Assembly (NCBI RefSeq): GCF_029227915.1
Contig: NC_079877.1
Location: 19,927,851 to 19,991,850 of the forward strand
From: Hydractinia symbiolongicarpus
Taxonomy: Eukaryota > Cnidaria > Hydrozoa > Anthoathecata > Hydractiniidae
Reading direction: 5' to 3'
DNA length: 64,000 nt
Part shown: positions 34,761 to 46,809 of the stretch, in pieces
How positions within the stretch are numbered: position 1 is the first letter of the stretch
Layout: each line of letters opens with the position of its first letter
Program-made: the position numbers and the translations under genes
The notes under the pieces: generated by a model
What the model saw: only the letters and a program-made list of their open reading frames with translations
Database searches by the model: none
What the model was told of the DNA's origin: nothing

Positions 34761-37700
34761 TGTGCGCTAAACCTTTTACGTAAGTTCTAACCCAATCATT
34801 TACCACTTCAAAAATTTGCCTTTGTGTTTTATTTAATGTTCGAATCTTTTCATGGAGTTCGTCGTCGGAAATTCCAGGCTCAGTAATAGATGAAAAAGTG
34901 TTTCCAAAAACTGGGATGTTTTCGGTTTCACTTCGAATTTCGTCAGTGTCATGGTTGTTTATATTACTAATCTCATCAGAAACATCGTCGTTTTCCTGTT
35001 CGGCAAAAGAATCAAGATTATTTACATTTGCGTGAAAATTTATCATTGCTTCTTCAACAAGTTCACCAAATGGTTCGCATATTCTTTTATTTGTATTTAT
35101 AATTTCTAATACACCGTTTTCCAATAATTTCTCTGTGTAAGTACCCGAGTTTTCACTTAACAATTTTGCTTCCTGGCGAAAAGGATAAAACATAAGGAGC
35201 AAATGATGTGCATATCCTTCTGGATTTTTGTCTCGACTAGGTACATGGTATCTTAGAACACATTTTTCTTTTCGCAAGTTCAACATTTCTTTTGATGACA
35301 TCAGAGGTATAGTTTTTGGATAAGGAGATTCGACTTGAATCTCAGCTATTATTTCTTCAAGTACTTCTGGTTGACTGTCATTTTCTTCTTCTGGTTTCGG
35401 TTTTATTTTCATAGAGTAGCTTGACAAGAACTCAGCATAACACATTTGTTCCAACATGGGGTATCTGCCTTTTTTAAATTCTAGATTTGGTCTATCCATG
35501 TATCTATCCAACATGTTTCGTTTAAAAATATCCGTACTCTCTGGTGGTAAACTTAAAATTTCTTCTTCGTTGCGACATACCCTGTATCGCTTCTCAGGAA
35601 TGTTACTATTTGCAAAAACTACAGCTGGAAATGTCTTTCGTAACCATATTTCTGGCATTATAGTAGCTACTGCTTCTTGAACTGACATTTCGCGATGATT
35701 TCGATACGCATTTGCAATTGACTTCATCTGTTCAAATAATGAATCACCAGTTTCTAGTGCTTGCGATGCAGCTTTTTTCATTGCCTCTGAAGATTCATTT
35801 TCAACTTTTGACAAATAAGCACACATGTAAGAAACTGCTTTATAATAATCAAGAACAGGTTGAATGTCTATGTTAGCTTCCCATGCCTTCAAACCCTCAG
35901 TAAAATAATTATTGATAAAACAAGAATCTGGAAGCCTTCGGAAGTGAATTTGAAATCCAGTATCAGGTGAGATGCTTAGTGCGTTTTCATATTCTTTATT
36001 TGTTATGGCTAAACTTTGAAGGATTTGTTCAATTGTACCTGGTTGGTTATAATTCGGTTCGTCTGGATGAAGAATATTGTTGAATCTTGGATTCAAATTT
36101 GAATCTATGTAAGTTTTTACTTTTTCTAGTATAGCCTTTCTTTCTTTTAACCGTGTTTCTCTTTCTTTCTTTGAGATGTTATCAGGTAAAGTCTCAGCAA
36201 CAATTGTACGGTCTGTAAAAAACTTGCCGAAAGAGTATCGACAATTCTTGTTTTTATATTTACGACAAGATTTAGAATGAGAATGTGTTTGATATGTCGA
36301 AACTAGTTTGTAGAGATCTGGGTTGCTGTCTTTATTAGGAAGCTGACATTTAACTATGTTATCCACAAAGGCAATATATTCTTTCTTATTATCGCTACGG
36401 AAAATTGGTGCATTGACAACCCATAATAAAGAGTGGATGTGTGGGCTACCTCTAACCTGAAATTCAACTCTAATCGCGTAGTAGTTTACTTTACCTAATG
36501 GTCCGTTGACAACTATGGTTTTAAAAAACGTCTCAACTCTATATTGAAAATGTCTTGCTAGAAGAACTGGATTACTGTTAAGAATCTCTGTTCTTTGATA
36601 ATAATTTAGATTTTCGATTTCTTCTTCAGATATGTCAATACCTTTTAATTTAGTAATGATTTTAACCAGTTCATTCCATCTTAAGTCTGCACAGGACAAA
36701 GTCATAAAAAATGTTGGAAGTCCTAACTGTTTTACCATAGCCAAAACTTCAAAGAGAAATCGTTTCCAATATGCAGGAGTTCCTTTCAACGTGTTCATAA
36801 ACGTGAAAGCGTCGTCACTGGCTATAAACGATTTAACTCTTTCTTTAAAATTCGCAGACATCATTCCTGCTGTAAGACCATCCGCTTTAATTTTTTGCAT
36901 AGCGATGTTTATGCGACTATTTAAATTAAGATGTTGAGTCACTGCATGAGCAAAGAATATATAGTCAGTATCAGAGGCAAACTTCTGTCTATAATTCAGT
37001 AATCTTTGGTTGAAATACTTGGTCGGGGAAAGTGGTACTTGTCTTTTCGTGTGATATCCGAATTTACCTGTTGGAAATAGATAGGGGTGGGAAAGTTCTT
37101 CACAATGCTCATCAGAAATTATTGGTATGGGAATTTTTTTCTCTCCTGGAGCAATAACAATATTTCCATCATCAATTTGGTCATGTGGAATAGTTGGAAC
37201 AAAAGACGTTTCTTGGCAAGGCAAGCGATACTCGTTTAACGGGTTTTCATTCTCTTCTTCGCTATTGTCCAGGTAATCTTCATTCTTGGTTTTTACATCA
37301 CCGATATTATTATTTGTTGTCGATTTTATTGCAAAATCAACGTTCATTTCATTTTTACTTTTTCCAGTTTCATGTTCAGATGTTAAATTAATCCAGGAAG
37401 GTGGTATGTTTGTGAGGTTAATTTCAATATTTGAATAAAGAGGGTTAACCAGTTTCAGATAACAAAGAACTTCCCGAATAACATCTGGCCTTACCGATTC
37501 TAAATAAACGTTAGATTTGAAATTCAGTTTTTTCTTTAACGCAACTTGCACTACACCATTATTATCCATTCCTCTTGGTAAGACATTGCTTATTTCATCG
37601 GCTTTTATTGGAACATTACATATTGCACCTTTTATTTTAGGACACTGACCTTTAGGCATTATTGCAATTCGTTTAAATAAAATTCTTTTAGATATAATAA

Positions 37701-39195
37701 TTTTTTCTAATCGTCGTAATGTGCTCATTGATTCTGGGAGATCAAACATTTGGAGATTATTAGATACAGCCTGGGAAGGAACCTTTCCTTTTGTAAGTTT
37801 TGAATGGCATGTTGCACATATGTATTCTTTGCCATCAAAACTTTGTACTCTGAAGCGAAAATGCTCTTCTAAAATGGCAGGATAATCGACGTGGCGAAAA
37901 AATTTAATTGACCGCCTATATAAAGAACGATTACATATGACACATATATAAAATGGCCCATTCCCAATGCATTTTTTAAATTGGTTTATTTTTTCATCAG
38001 AATCAGGCAGATTGTTAACACGCTTACGTTTTGTTGCTTTACCTTCCACTACATGGCGTTTCTTTGCAGTTTTTTGTGCCTGTTGGCCCTGCTCAGTTTC
38101 CCGATATTTTCCTACGGACTCCCTTTGCTTCGCTTGGCCCTGTTCCGTTTTTTTGTATTTACTTTTCGACTCTCTTAGCTTGGATCGACCATTTACTGTA
38201 TTTTGATATTTGCCTATAGACTCTTTTATCTTAGCGTGTCCCTTTTCTGTTTTCTGATATTTGCCTATTGACTTTTTTACTTTAGCTTGACCCTGTTCTG
38301 TTTTTTGATATTTGCCTATCGACTTTTTCACCTTAGCTTGTCCCTGTTCCGTTTTCCGATATTTGCTTATCGACTCGCTCAACTTAGCTTGGCCGTATTC
38401 CGTTTTCTGATATTTGCCTATTGAATTTTTTTGTTTCACTCGGCCTCTCTCGGATTCACGGTACTTCCTGTTTTGTTCTAGTTTTCTTTTCCTGCGAATG
38501 TTAAGCATAATGTTACCAGTTATCTGCTCAGTTGTGAGTATTTTGAAATATTGAGTTTCAAGACACATTGCTTCGCCAGGGGTGACGTATATTTCGCGTA
38601 TGTAGCTTTCAACATGTTGCAATGAATCAAATTTTAAAAGGACTGACGTACCCTGTTCTGTTATTTGTCCTAAACTAGTTCGGCTATGAGGATCAAATAA
38701 ATAAATTTGCGGGTGGTCCCAAACTATAGCAAAACTAACACCGCTAATAATGCCCAGCATTCCTTGCCCTTTATCGGAATCAGATGAATTATGAAAAGTG
38801 CGTAATAAAGTGCTATCGTCTGTAATAATATGAGAAACATTTTCTAAACTTTGTATTTGTATGACCTCATTTTCAAGAACGAAACTATTTGGGAGCTCAC
38901 TTGCGCTTAAGTACTGGTTTGTGTATCCTAGGTTTGTGTACCACTTTGTTCCTTCGGAAAGGATATGATCAAGATCACCTGGATTCCAAAAAGAAACTTT
39001 TTTAAGAGCCGACCAAACGATCGCAAACAGGGAATTACACATACATTGTGTACCAGTAAAAGTTCCAAGCCTAACATCCCCTTGATGAAAAGATCCCTGT
39101 ACCGACTTTAGAATAGTGCAAGGCCCCGGATTAGTTTCAACATCACCAGAAAGTAAAAGTACCATACGGCGACAGCTTTTATATGCGAGGTTCAT
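34729..39195 (-). CDS. Helentron replicase N-terminal part: 2A, cysteine protease-like, DUF6570-like, Rep HUH
   Basis: 1488 residues. Residues 17-25 are GDVETNPGP, a canonical 2A skipping signal. Residues ~30-220 resemble a herpesvirus-tegument-type (C76) deubiquitinase fold: candidate Cys51 in GTQCMCNSL, Asp168 and His170 in FDPHSR. Residues ~234-385 hold about eight ~20-residue repeats of KYxKTEQGQAK. A Cys-rich region (CVICNRSLY, CATCHSKL) with NVPIKADEISNVLPRG matches the domain usual in Helitrons. The Rep part has HPYLFPTGKFGYH, LSCADLRWNEL, the HUH site RGSPHIHSL and tyrosine motif YMCAYLSK. The frame ends just before the helicase P-loop by a one-base shift. Confidence 0.9.
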   Translation of the reverse strand: MNLAYKSCRRMVLLLSGDVETNPGPCTILKSVQGSFHQGDVRLGTFTGTQCMCNSLFAIVWSALKKVSFWNPGDLDHILSEGTKWYTNLGYTNQYLSASELPNSFVLENEVIQIQSLENVSHIITDDSTLLRTFHNSSDSDKGQGMLGIISGVSFAIVWDHPQIYLFDPHSRTSLGQITEQGTSVLLKFDSLQHVESYIREIYVTPGEAMCLETQYFKILTTEQITGNIMLNIRRKRKLEQNRKYRESERGRVKQKNSIGKYQKTEYGQAKLSESISKYRKTEQGQAKVKKSIGKYQKTEQGQAKVKKSIGKYQKTEKGHAKIKESIGKYQNTVNGRSKLRESKSKYKKTEQGQAKQRESVGKYRETEQGQQAQKTAKKRHVVEGKATKRKRVNNLPDSDEKINQFKKCIGNGPFYICVICNRSLYRRSIKFFRHVDYPAILEEHFRFRVQSFDGKEYICATCHSKLTKGKVPSQAVSNNLQMFDLPESMSTLRRLEKIIISKRILFKRIAIMPKGQCPKIKGAICNVPIKADEISNVLPRGMDNNGVVQVALKKKLNFKSNVYLESVRPDVIREVLCYLKLVNPLYSNIEINLTNIPPSWINLTSEHETGKSKNEMNVDFAIKSTTNNNIGDVKTKNEDYLDNSEEENENPLNEYRLPCQETSFVPTIPHDQIDDGNIVIAPGEKKIPIPIISDEHCEELSHPYLFPTGKFGYHTKRQVPLSPTKYFNQRLLNYRQKFASDTDYIFFAHAVTQHLNLNSRINIAMQKIKADGLTAGMMSANFKERVKSFIASDDAFTFMNTLKGTPAYWKRFLFEVLAMVKQLGLPTFFMTLSCADLRWNELVKIITKLKGIDISEEEIENLNYYQRTEILNSNPVLLARHFQYRVETFFKTIVVNGPLGKVNYYAIRVEFQVRGSPHIHSLLWVVNAPIFRSDNKKEYIAFVDNIVKCQLPNKDSNPDLYKLVSTYQTHSHSKSCRKYKNKNCRYSFGKFFTDRTIVAETLPDNISKKERETRLKERKAILEKVKTYIDSNLNPRFNNILHPDEPNYNQPGTIEQILQSLAITNKEYENALSISPDTGFQIHFRRLPDSCFINNYFTEGLKAWEANIDIQPVLDYYKAVSYMCAYLSKVENESSEAMKKAASQALETGDSLFEQMKSIANAYRNHREMSVQEAVATIMPEIWLRKTFPAVVFANSNIPEKRYRVCRNEEEILSLPPESTDIFKRNMLDRYMDRPNLEFKKGRYPMLEQMCYAEFLSSYSMKIKPKPEEENDSQPEVLEEIIAEIQVESPYPKTIPLMSSKEMLNLRKEKCVLRYHVPSRDKNPEGYAHHLLLMFYPFRQEAKLLSENSGTYTEKLLENGVLEIINTNKRICEPFGELVEEAMINFHANVNNLDSFAEQENDDVSDEISNINNHDTDEIRSETENIPVFGNTFSSITEPGISDDELHEKIRTLNKTQRQIFEVVNDWVRTYVKGLAHTIKLSQFTFF

Positions 39196-39257
39196 ATTAG
39201 CGGTGGTAACGTGTGATCGAGAAAAAAAAATCTTAGAAGCTAGAGAAACCTCCGTTT

Positions 39258-39360
39258 TGTAATTTCACCAATAAATTCACTACTAAATTCACCGATAAGT
39301 TCACTATTAAGTTCACCGATAAGTAAATTCAAGTTCAAGGTTCAGTAAGTTCAATTAATT
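39258..39360. repeat. Short tandem repeats upstream of the Helentron ORF
   Basis: Degenerate repeats of AAATTCACCGATAAGTTCACTATT-like units (~22-25 bases, 3-4 copies) lie upstream of the replicase start on the minus strand. Subterminal tandem repeats are common in Helentrons. Confidence 0.6.
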
Positions 39361-40079
39361 TGGAATATCTGAATGTTCTGAATAACTAGCTTTTATACTC
39401 TGTCGAGTTTCTTCTCTTTTATACTCTGCTGAGTCACGGTTGTCGAACCTAAAAAAAGAAAAGGAAATTCATTGTAATTTTTTGTTTCAATAGCACGGTA
39501 TAAAAATTAACAAACTTATGTCTGCTAAGATACCAATACCTCACAAAATCAAGTTAAAAAGTATGTGACGCTAATTTTAATTGAAACATGCACTTAAAGC
39601 AGCTTACCTCACACTCCTAAATAAATTATAACCTGAAAATCGTTTATAAAATACTAGCTGTTAACCTGTTGTAATCCACAAGTTTGCTATATTAGCTGGT
39701 TGTATACACGTTTTTTTTCCTATAAGAAAAGCGTTTTTGACTTGCTTCAATTTTACTAGCAAAATGCTTCTAGGCTGAAACTTTCTTACTTTTTATTCTT
39801 CTCTTTTCTTTGTTTTAAAACACTATTTTCGTTGAGAAAAAAAGACTTATTTTTAGAATAAATTTTTCAGGATGTAACTTCAGTAAAAAAATTGTGTTGT
39901 TTCTTGACCTGTAATTGAAAATACGCGGGTTTTTTTTCAATATAAGAAATTTTTAAAATCTTAAAAATGTTAAGACAATGCCCAGCCTCGGTATGACAGG
40001 ATTCAATTCCTGGAGACCTTCATATTTACTTTTTTATACAGTTATTTAATCACCATAATTTCAAAACAGCATATATCAT
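39361..40079. other. Non-coding stretch
   Basis: AT-rich with no supported gene. It may contain the Helentron 5' end, which I could not place. Confidence 0.45.
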
Positions 40080-40720
40080 GCTATATCGTTTATGTGTGGA
40101 AAAATCCATGGGGTCACCCGTCCTCAGACTTGATACAGAGGAAGTTGAGTTTAGATCTAACACAGTCTAGATCAGATTGGAAGAGGGTCATTAATATACC
40201 CCGTCCAACCCATGCTAGCATGGAAAACGGACGTTAAGCCGAGAATGATGATGATTTCGCTTGTGGTTTTACACAAGTCCCTTTTGGTCGACAAAAAGAC
40301 AAAATACGGCTAGTATCAATATAAAGACTAATCGTTTAACCCTGAAAAAATTCATGGGATTGCCCGTCCTTTATATATTGCATTTCATTTTGTGCTTGAT
40401 GTTACACAAGATGCTTTTGGCGGACAAACAGACAAGATATATACATATACATACGAAAGGGTGTCCAACGAACAGACAAAATATGGCTATTATTAATATA
40501 TACTAATCGTTTACCAATGGAAAAATTCACAGGGTTGCTCATCCTTAATGTATCGCATTACATTTCGTGTGCTTTTACACAAGACGCTTTTGGCAGACAA
40601 ACAGACAAAATACGGACTGACAAACAAACAAAATATGGCTAACTAATAGTTTACCCATGGAGAAATCCATACGGTCACCCTACTTTTATATATCACATTT
40701 CATTGTATAAAAACCATACA
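40080..40720. repeat. ~175-bp tandem repeats with GGAAAAATCCA module
   Basis: Near 40090, 40330, 40505 and 40645 the order recurs: (CTAAT)CGTTTACCCATGG, AAAAATCCA, GGGTCACCCGTCC, CATTTCAT, TTTTACACAAGACGCTTTTGG, GACAAACAGACAAAATA. The first copy is interrupted by the LINE tail. The head of the unit resembles the module in the TGACGTCA family. Confidence 0.75.
40118..40256 (+). mobile_element. 3' end of an RTE-like LINE, truncated
   Basis: TTGATACAGAGGAAGTTGAG ... CCCATGCTAGCATGG ... CGTTAAGCCGAGAATGATGATG ends in an (ATG)n tail. It is the complement of the segment at 60580-60710 and is a 5'-truncated insertion in the tandem array. Confidence 0.8.
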
Positions 40721-40743
40721 TTTACGTTAGGTATATACGTTAA

Positions 40744-40895
40744 GGGGCTTCAAAAAATTTTTGGGCCCTGTTAGCAGTATATTGCAGTTAGGATTCGGAC
40801 GACCTCCCTCCCCCTCTTTAGCGGATTTCCGTCCGTGAAATACAGTGCACGGCGATATCCCACAAACAGGGCCCAAAAATTTTTTCAAAAGCCCC
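40744..40895. mobile_element. 152-bp MITE with TTAA target duplication
   Basis: Inverted ends of ~28 bases (GGGGCTTC..AAAAATTTTTGG and its complement) are bounded on both sides by TTAA (40740-40743, 40896-40899). Both piggyBac and Kolobok elements duplicate TTAA. It has no coding capacity. Confidence 0.85.
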
Positions 40896-40899
40896 TTAA

Positions 40900-43341
40900 C
40901 CAACGAGGGTGTCAATAAGCTGCATATGCCGTAAAAAGTGCAGGTGTTTTCGAGCAAGTTCGGTGTTTTGAAAAAAACCTTAAGTATTTGCCCGACAAAA
41001 ACCTGTATAGACCTGAATAATATATAATGATTCAGAAAATTAAAAAATAAACTTATATAATATATGGTAGCGAAGTTCTAAAAAGAACTGTTTTCGATAG
41101 TTTTCAATAAGATTTACTTGATAAAAAACTGATATATTAACTTCTTTATGGACAAGTTCATAAATATCAGACACCGATTTGGACATTGCAAAAAAGCAAA
41201 AAAGAAAAATTTCCTTATAATTTGTTTATAAATCCGCCTAGTTTGCTAAAATTTTGAGGGATGCTGCGTATGCTTGTTCTTCAAAAGCTAAGTTGGTCAA
41301 AATACTAAAAAAACCTGTTGTGGTACATGATTTTGATAAAAAAGTAACATTGTTAGTAATTTATCATTTCTTTGGTTATCCTTGTGTTTTCAATCTCCTT
41401 ATCCTATTTAAAGCACTCTTTAATGGTATATTCACTAAAAAAAAATTTCAGGACACAAATTTATCAGAGTATATATTTGAACAATATACTGATAAATTTT
41501 TAACAAAGGAAAATTATTAAAATGTCAGAATGATACTCATTTTCAATTAGATATAAATGTCCTGTATTTTGTAAAGAGCGTTAAAATCATATTAAGTCTT
41601 ATTTAATAATGCCTAAAAACAATTTTAGGGGTAATAAAATGATAAAATCTTAACAATTTACATAACCAAACTCTACTTTATTATTGCCCTTTTAAGTTTT
41701 TTTAGACTGTTATGTTAGACTCATTGAGTATTGAGTGCATGAATGGTTACTGCCACATATGGTTAAAAAATTGGACAGGATTTGATAACAAAATAACTAG
41801 AAGTGTAGTATTTGCAAAGAAAAATATCCCGATTCAGATTTGTTAAGAAATTATCACATTTTTGCTCTACATGGGATATATATTCAGTATTGTTCCAGTT
41901 AACTGTATTTTCATATAAAATAAGTACAAAAAAATAGTTATTTGTCTCTTTTTGTTTTGGGGTCACAAGCTGATAAAACCTAACAATTTTGCAGCTTTAA
42001 AGTGTTATATTTTTATCAATTTTGTGTCCTGGAAATAAAAAATATGCAAAATTGCTCAGAAAGTTCCTAAAAACATCATAATCAAAGCAAAATACATAAC
42101 TCATAAAAATAAGGAGTTTAGAGCATTTTTTATCAATTTCAAAATTCTGGGCTTGTTAATTTTTTATCAATTTATTGTTCCTGAAACAAACGATAATAAC
42201 TATGTTAATATTTGCTGTTATGAAACAGGGATTTCATATTCAGGAACTTCTGACTATAATGCTAAGTCTAAAATCAAATTGTTTTTTTAACTTATTCTCC
42301 ATAAACATTTTCTGATAAACTTAAAACAACTGATACCAATGTCCAAAAATCATCAAAATATGGTCTGATATTAATGAACTTGTCCTTATCTTCAAGCGCC
42401 TTCTTTTAACTATCGACTGCGTGAACGAGGGTGCCGACTCGCCGGAAACCATGGGGCTGTCGGTCGAGTTCCGGCAATATAACAAAAACTTGAAATTTCG
42501 CCTGGAGAAACCAGAAATCAACCCGAAACAACGTTTTTTAAACATTTATTACCATGCATAATTTATTCTTTTAATGTCGAGGAATGGTAGTGGAAGACTG
42601 TTTTTTATAACATTTATTTCATAAATAGCTGTAATAAAATCCCACAAATAATAAACTGTAAGTACGACGACAAAATAGCACCTCCCTTCTTTCGTAAGAA
42701 TTTAAGGAGCTTGTTCGCGTTGCATTTCGGGCCGTTTCGGACAGACCCAGGCTTTTTAGGGCAGTTACAGACGAAAAAACCCCCCAAAACCCCCGAAAAA
42801 ACGCCTGCGGCCGCCCTCACATACACAGCGTTTTCGGCGAGTCGGAACTCTGCATGATGTTACAAGAAATTGCACTTCAGGAATGCTCCGGCCGAGTTCG
42901 TGAAAGTGTGGGCGGTTTTGGGCCAATTTAATTCGAAAAATTCCCAAATTCGTCTCTACCTATGCGGGCGTTTGCGGCTTATCAGCAACCTCTTCTAAAC
43001 TCAGCAAAATTTTTGTTAGGATCTAGAGAGAAGCTCAAAATCTTAATTTTTTTCCCTTGGCACTAACTATGGCAGCACCTCACAGAAACTCTAAACTAAG
43101 TTCACGCAATCTCCCATTTTACAGGATTCCAGGGTTGGAAGGTATGTAATTAGCAAAAGTGGTACATATATAGCTAGCTATACTTTATTTTTTCCCAGTC
43201 AGCATAAATGATGGCATGGGCATAACTTTGTAAAATACTTAAAGATTTATAAATTTAGCCTAGATACTTAAAATTCTATTCCCTGTTAAGTTAGAAAAAT
43301 ACTGTAGCTACAGGAAAGTTTTAAATTAAAATATTAATTAC
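40900..43341. other. Non-coding stretch
   Basis: No gene is supported. A more GC-rich block at 42400-42960 has inverted segments around GCCGACTCGCCGGAAAC (~42430) and GTTTTCGGCGAGTCGG (~42830), possibly an old TIR element of ~420 bases. Confidence 0.45.
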
Positions 43342-43676
43342 CTGCGCCGTAGATTAGTGGTTATAGCTCTCATACTCTGTGCGGGAGACCGGGGTTCGAT
43401 TCCTCTTGACGGCGATTCAACATGGGCGAGTGAATGTTACCATAGCCCCGGGTTAACCCAAGCCATGTGAGGGAAATTGGGAAGATGGCACACTGTGTGG
43501 GCCGTTGGATGTTGCCGGGAGTTGTCTAGTAGAGCGCGGGCTCTAATTGGGTCTGCGTAGCTTAAAATGAGCATTAAATACTCTAGGACTCTCCATCTAC
43601 GCCATGGCCCCTCCTGGAAATAATAGACAGGGTATATCCCTCGATATTTGTGAGGCTAGCCATGTAAAATATGCAC
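43342..43676 (+). mobile_element. tRNA-derived SINE
   Basis: The 5' part has a pol III A box (TAGATTAGTGG, 43350-43360) and a perfect B box (GGTTCGATTCC, 43393-43403), with complementary outer segments GCCGT / ACGGC as in a tRNA acceptor stem. About 270 bases of body follow and end directly in the ATCT array. This head-body-simple-repeat tail order is that of a SINE. Confidence 0.85.
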
Positions 43677-44671
<995 letters not shown>

Positions 44672-45130
44672 GTTCAGTTCAACACCACCAAAATTTAAAA
44701 TTTCTTCAATGTTAGCTAGCTAGCTATTTGGAATGTTCTAGGTGATACCTAGCTCAACTTTTCGGTATGTTCGGTTGGTTCTGGAACGTTTAACAGACAG
44801 GAATTCAATATTATCTTTTTCGTCGTTTTTCTTAATGCAGATATAGCAGTTCTAGTCTTTCACCAGCAAGAAAATGGCTTTCTGGCTACCTAAAAAATTG
44901 CGACTTTGGGACGGGTCGTAAATGTTAATACTGTATTGTCATTGGTTGAAAACTATTAGCCTGTAAACCATGCAATAAACTGAAAAAGTACAGAGTATCT
45001 ATAATAGGACTAACTACCCGCGGCTTCCAGGCTCTGTGCTGTCTCTATATATCTATATATATATATCTCTATCTTCCATCCGGCGATTTTAAAGATTAAG
45101 CCCCGCGTGGCGATGGCGGAAATCAATAAG
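44672..45130. other. Non-coding stretch
   Basis: No gene seen; a short TATATATC-rich run lies at 45040-45070. Confidence 0.5.
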
Positions 45131-46809
45131 AAAGATATTGACGTTAACGTAGTGTTATTGACGTCGCGCCGTAACGTCAGAAAACTTAACATATTAGACA
45201 TGTATTTTTCGGTTACTTCAACAAAAATTTCGGTAAGATGAAAGGAAAATGAACATATCCACTTTGCCTGTTACAGAGACACAGAACTGGCGTATTATTA
45301 TATAGACTAGTCGATAAGGCCCGTGGAGTAATCCACTTAGGCCGAGGGACAATGAAAAATAGGTTTTTTTAGATTTTTTGCTGACGTCAGCAGTGCAGGT
45401 ACAAAAAAAATTGGCGAAGTTTAGTTTATTCGTTGCCTGTAATGTGTAGAGGTTAAAACGCTGATCAAAATAATGTATAGGATCATATGTTTTCGACAAA
45501 CGCCTAAGGAGATATAAGGTTTTAAAAATTTTGCTGGCGTCACCAATGAACCGCCAAATCCCAAATTTTTTTTTTAAAAATTCGTATACCTGTTGCCTTC
45601 ATCGTATAGATCTTGAAGCACTGATTAAGAAAATGTATAGGATCATGTACTTTTGGTAAACGGTTGCAGAGATAGTAGGGTTTGAAGATTTTTGATGACG
45701 TAATTAACCCGTCCATTCCGAAACGGATTCGGGGACCCAGGTTTGGGAAAATTACCCAAATTGGTCCTAGGTGGTCCCTAGTTACCCACGCGGTGAAAAA
45801 TCATTGACGTCACCACCTCGTTTCCAAGTTATTTGCCCTCAAAGTTTTAGATGCACTGTAATGGCTTCATTATTTTAATATAGGATATTAACGTTAAAGT
45901 AGTATTATTGACGTCGCGCTGTAACGTCAGAAAATTTGACGTAATAGACATGTATTTTTCGGCAACATCAAAGAAAAATGAACAAATCCACTTTGCCTGT
46001 CACAGACACACGGAACTGGCGTATTATTATATAGACTAGTCGATAAAGCCCGTGGAAAAATCCACTTAGGCAGGAGGACAATGTAAAAATTGATTATTTT
46101 AGACTTTTGCTGACGTCAGCAGTGCAGATACAAAAAAGAATTAGCGAAGTTTAGTTTATTGGTTGCCTGTAATGTGTAGAGGCTAAAACCCTCATGAGAA
46201 AAATGTATAGGATCATGGGTTTTCGACGAACGTATAAGGAAATATAAGGGTTGGAAAATTTGGCTGATGTCAGCAAAGGCCCGCAATCAGACATAAAATT
46301 TTTTTCCAGAATTTTATATATCTAATGTCTTCATTGTATAGATCTTGAAAAGCTGATCAAGAAAATGTATAGGATTATGTACTTTTGACAAACAGTTTCA
46401 GAGATGTTAAGGTTTGAAGATTTTTTGATGACGTCATCAACCCGTCCATTCCGAAACGGATTCGGGGACCCAGGTTTGGGAAAATAACCCAAATTGGTCC
46501 TAGGTGGTCCCTAGTTACCCACGCGGTGAAAAATCATTGACGTCACCACCTCGTTTCCTAGTTATTTGGCCTCAAAGTTTTAGGTGCACTGTGATGGCTT
46601 CATTAATTTAATATAGGATATTGACGTTAAAGTAGTGTTATTTTCGTCGCGCCGTAACGTCAGAAAATTTGACATATTAGAGTTGCATTTTTCGGCAACA
46701 TCAAAGGAAAATGAAGACATCCACTTTGCCTGTCACAGACACACAGACACGCTGAAAAATAGGTTGTTTTAGATGTTTTGCTGACGCCAGCAGTGCATAT
46801 ACAAAAAAA

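Larger units (their letters stand above)
32621..39480 (-). mobile_element. Helentron (Helitron-type rolling-circle transposon)
   Basis: The minus strand carries two long ORFs that together form one Rep-helicase-endonuclease protein of ~2150 residues, the coding layout of Helentron/Helitron2 elements of animals. The ends could not be fixed. The upstream side (39200-39480) has short tandem repeats; the downstream side abuts a TGACGTCA-family repeat. Apart from one frameshift near 34750 the coding region is open, so the copy is young. Confidence 0.85.

Noticed and set aside
39985-40020. T-arm-like CAGGATTCAATTCCTGG
   Set aside because: No other tRNA arms nearby; likely chance.
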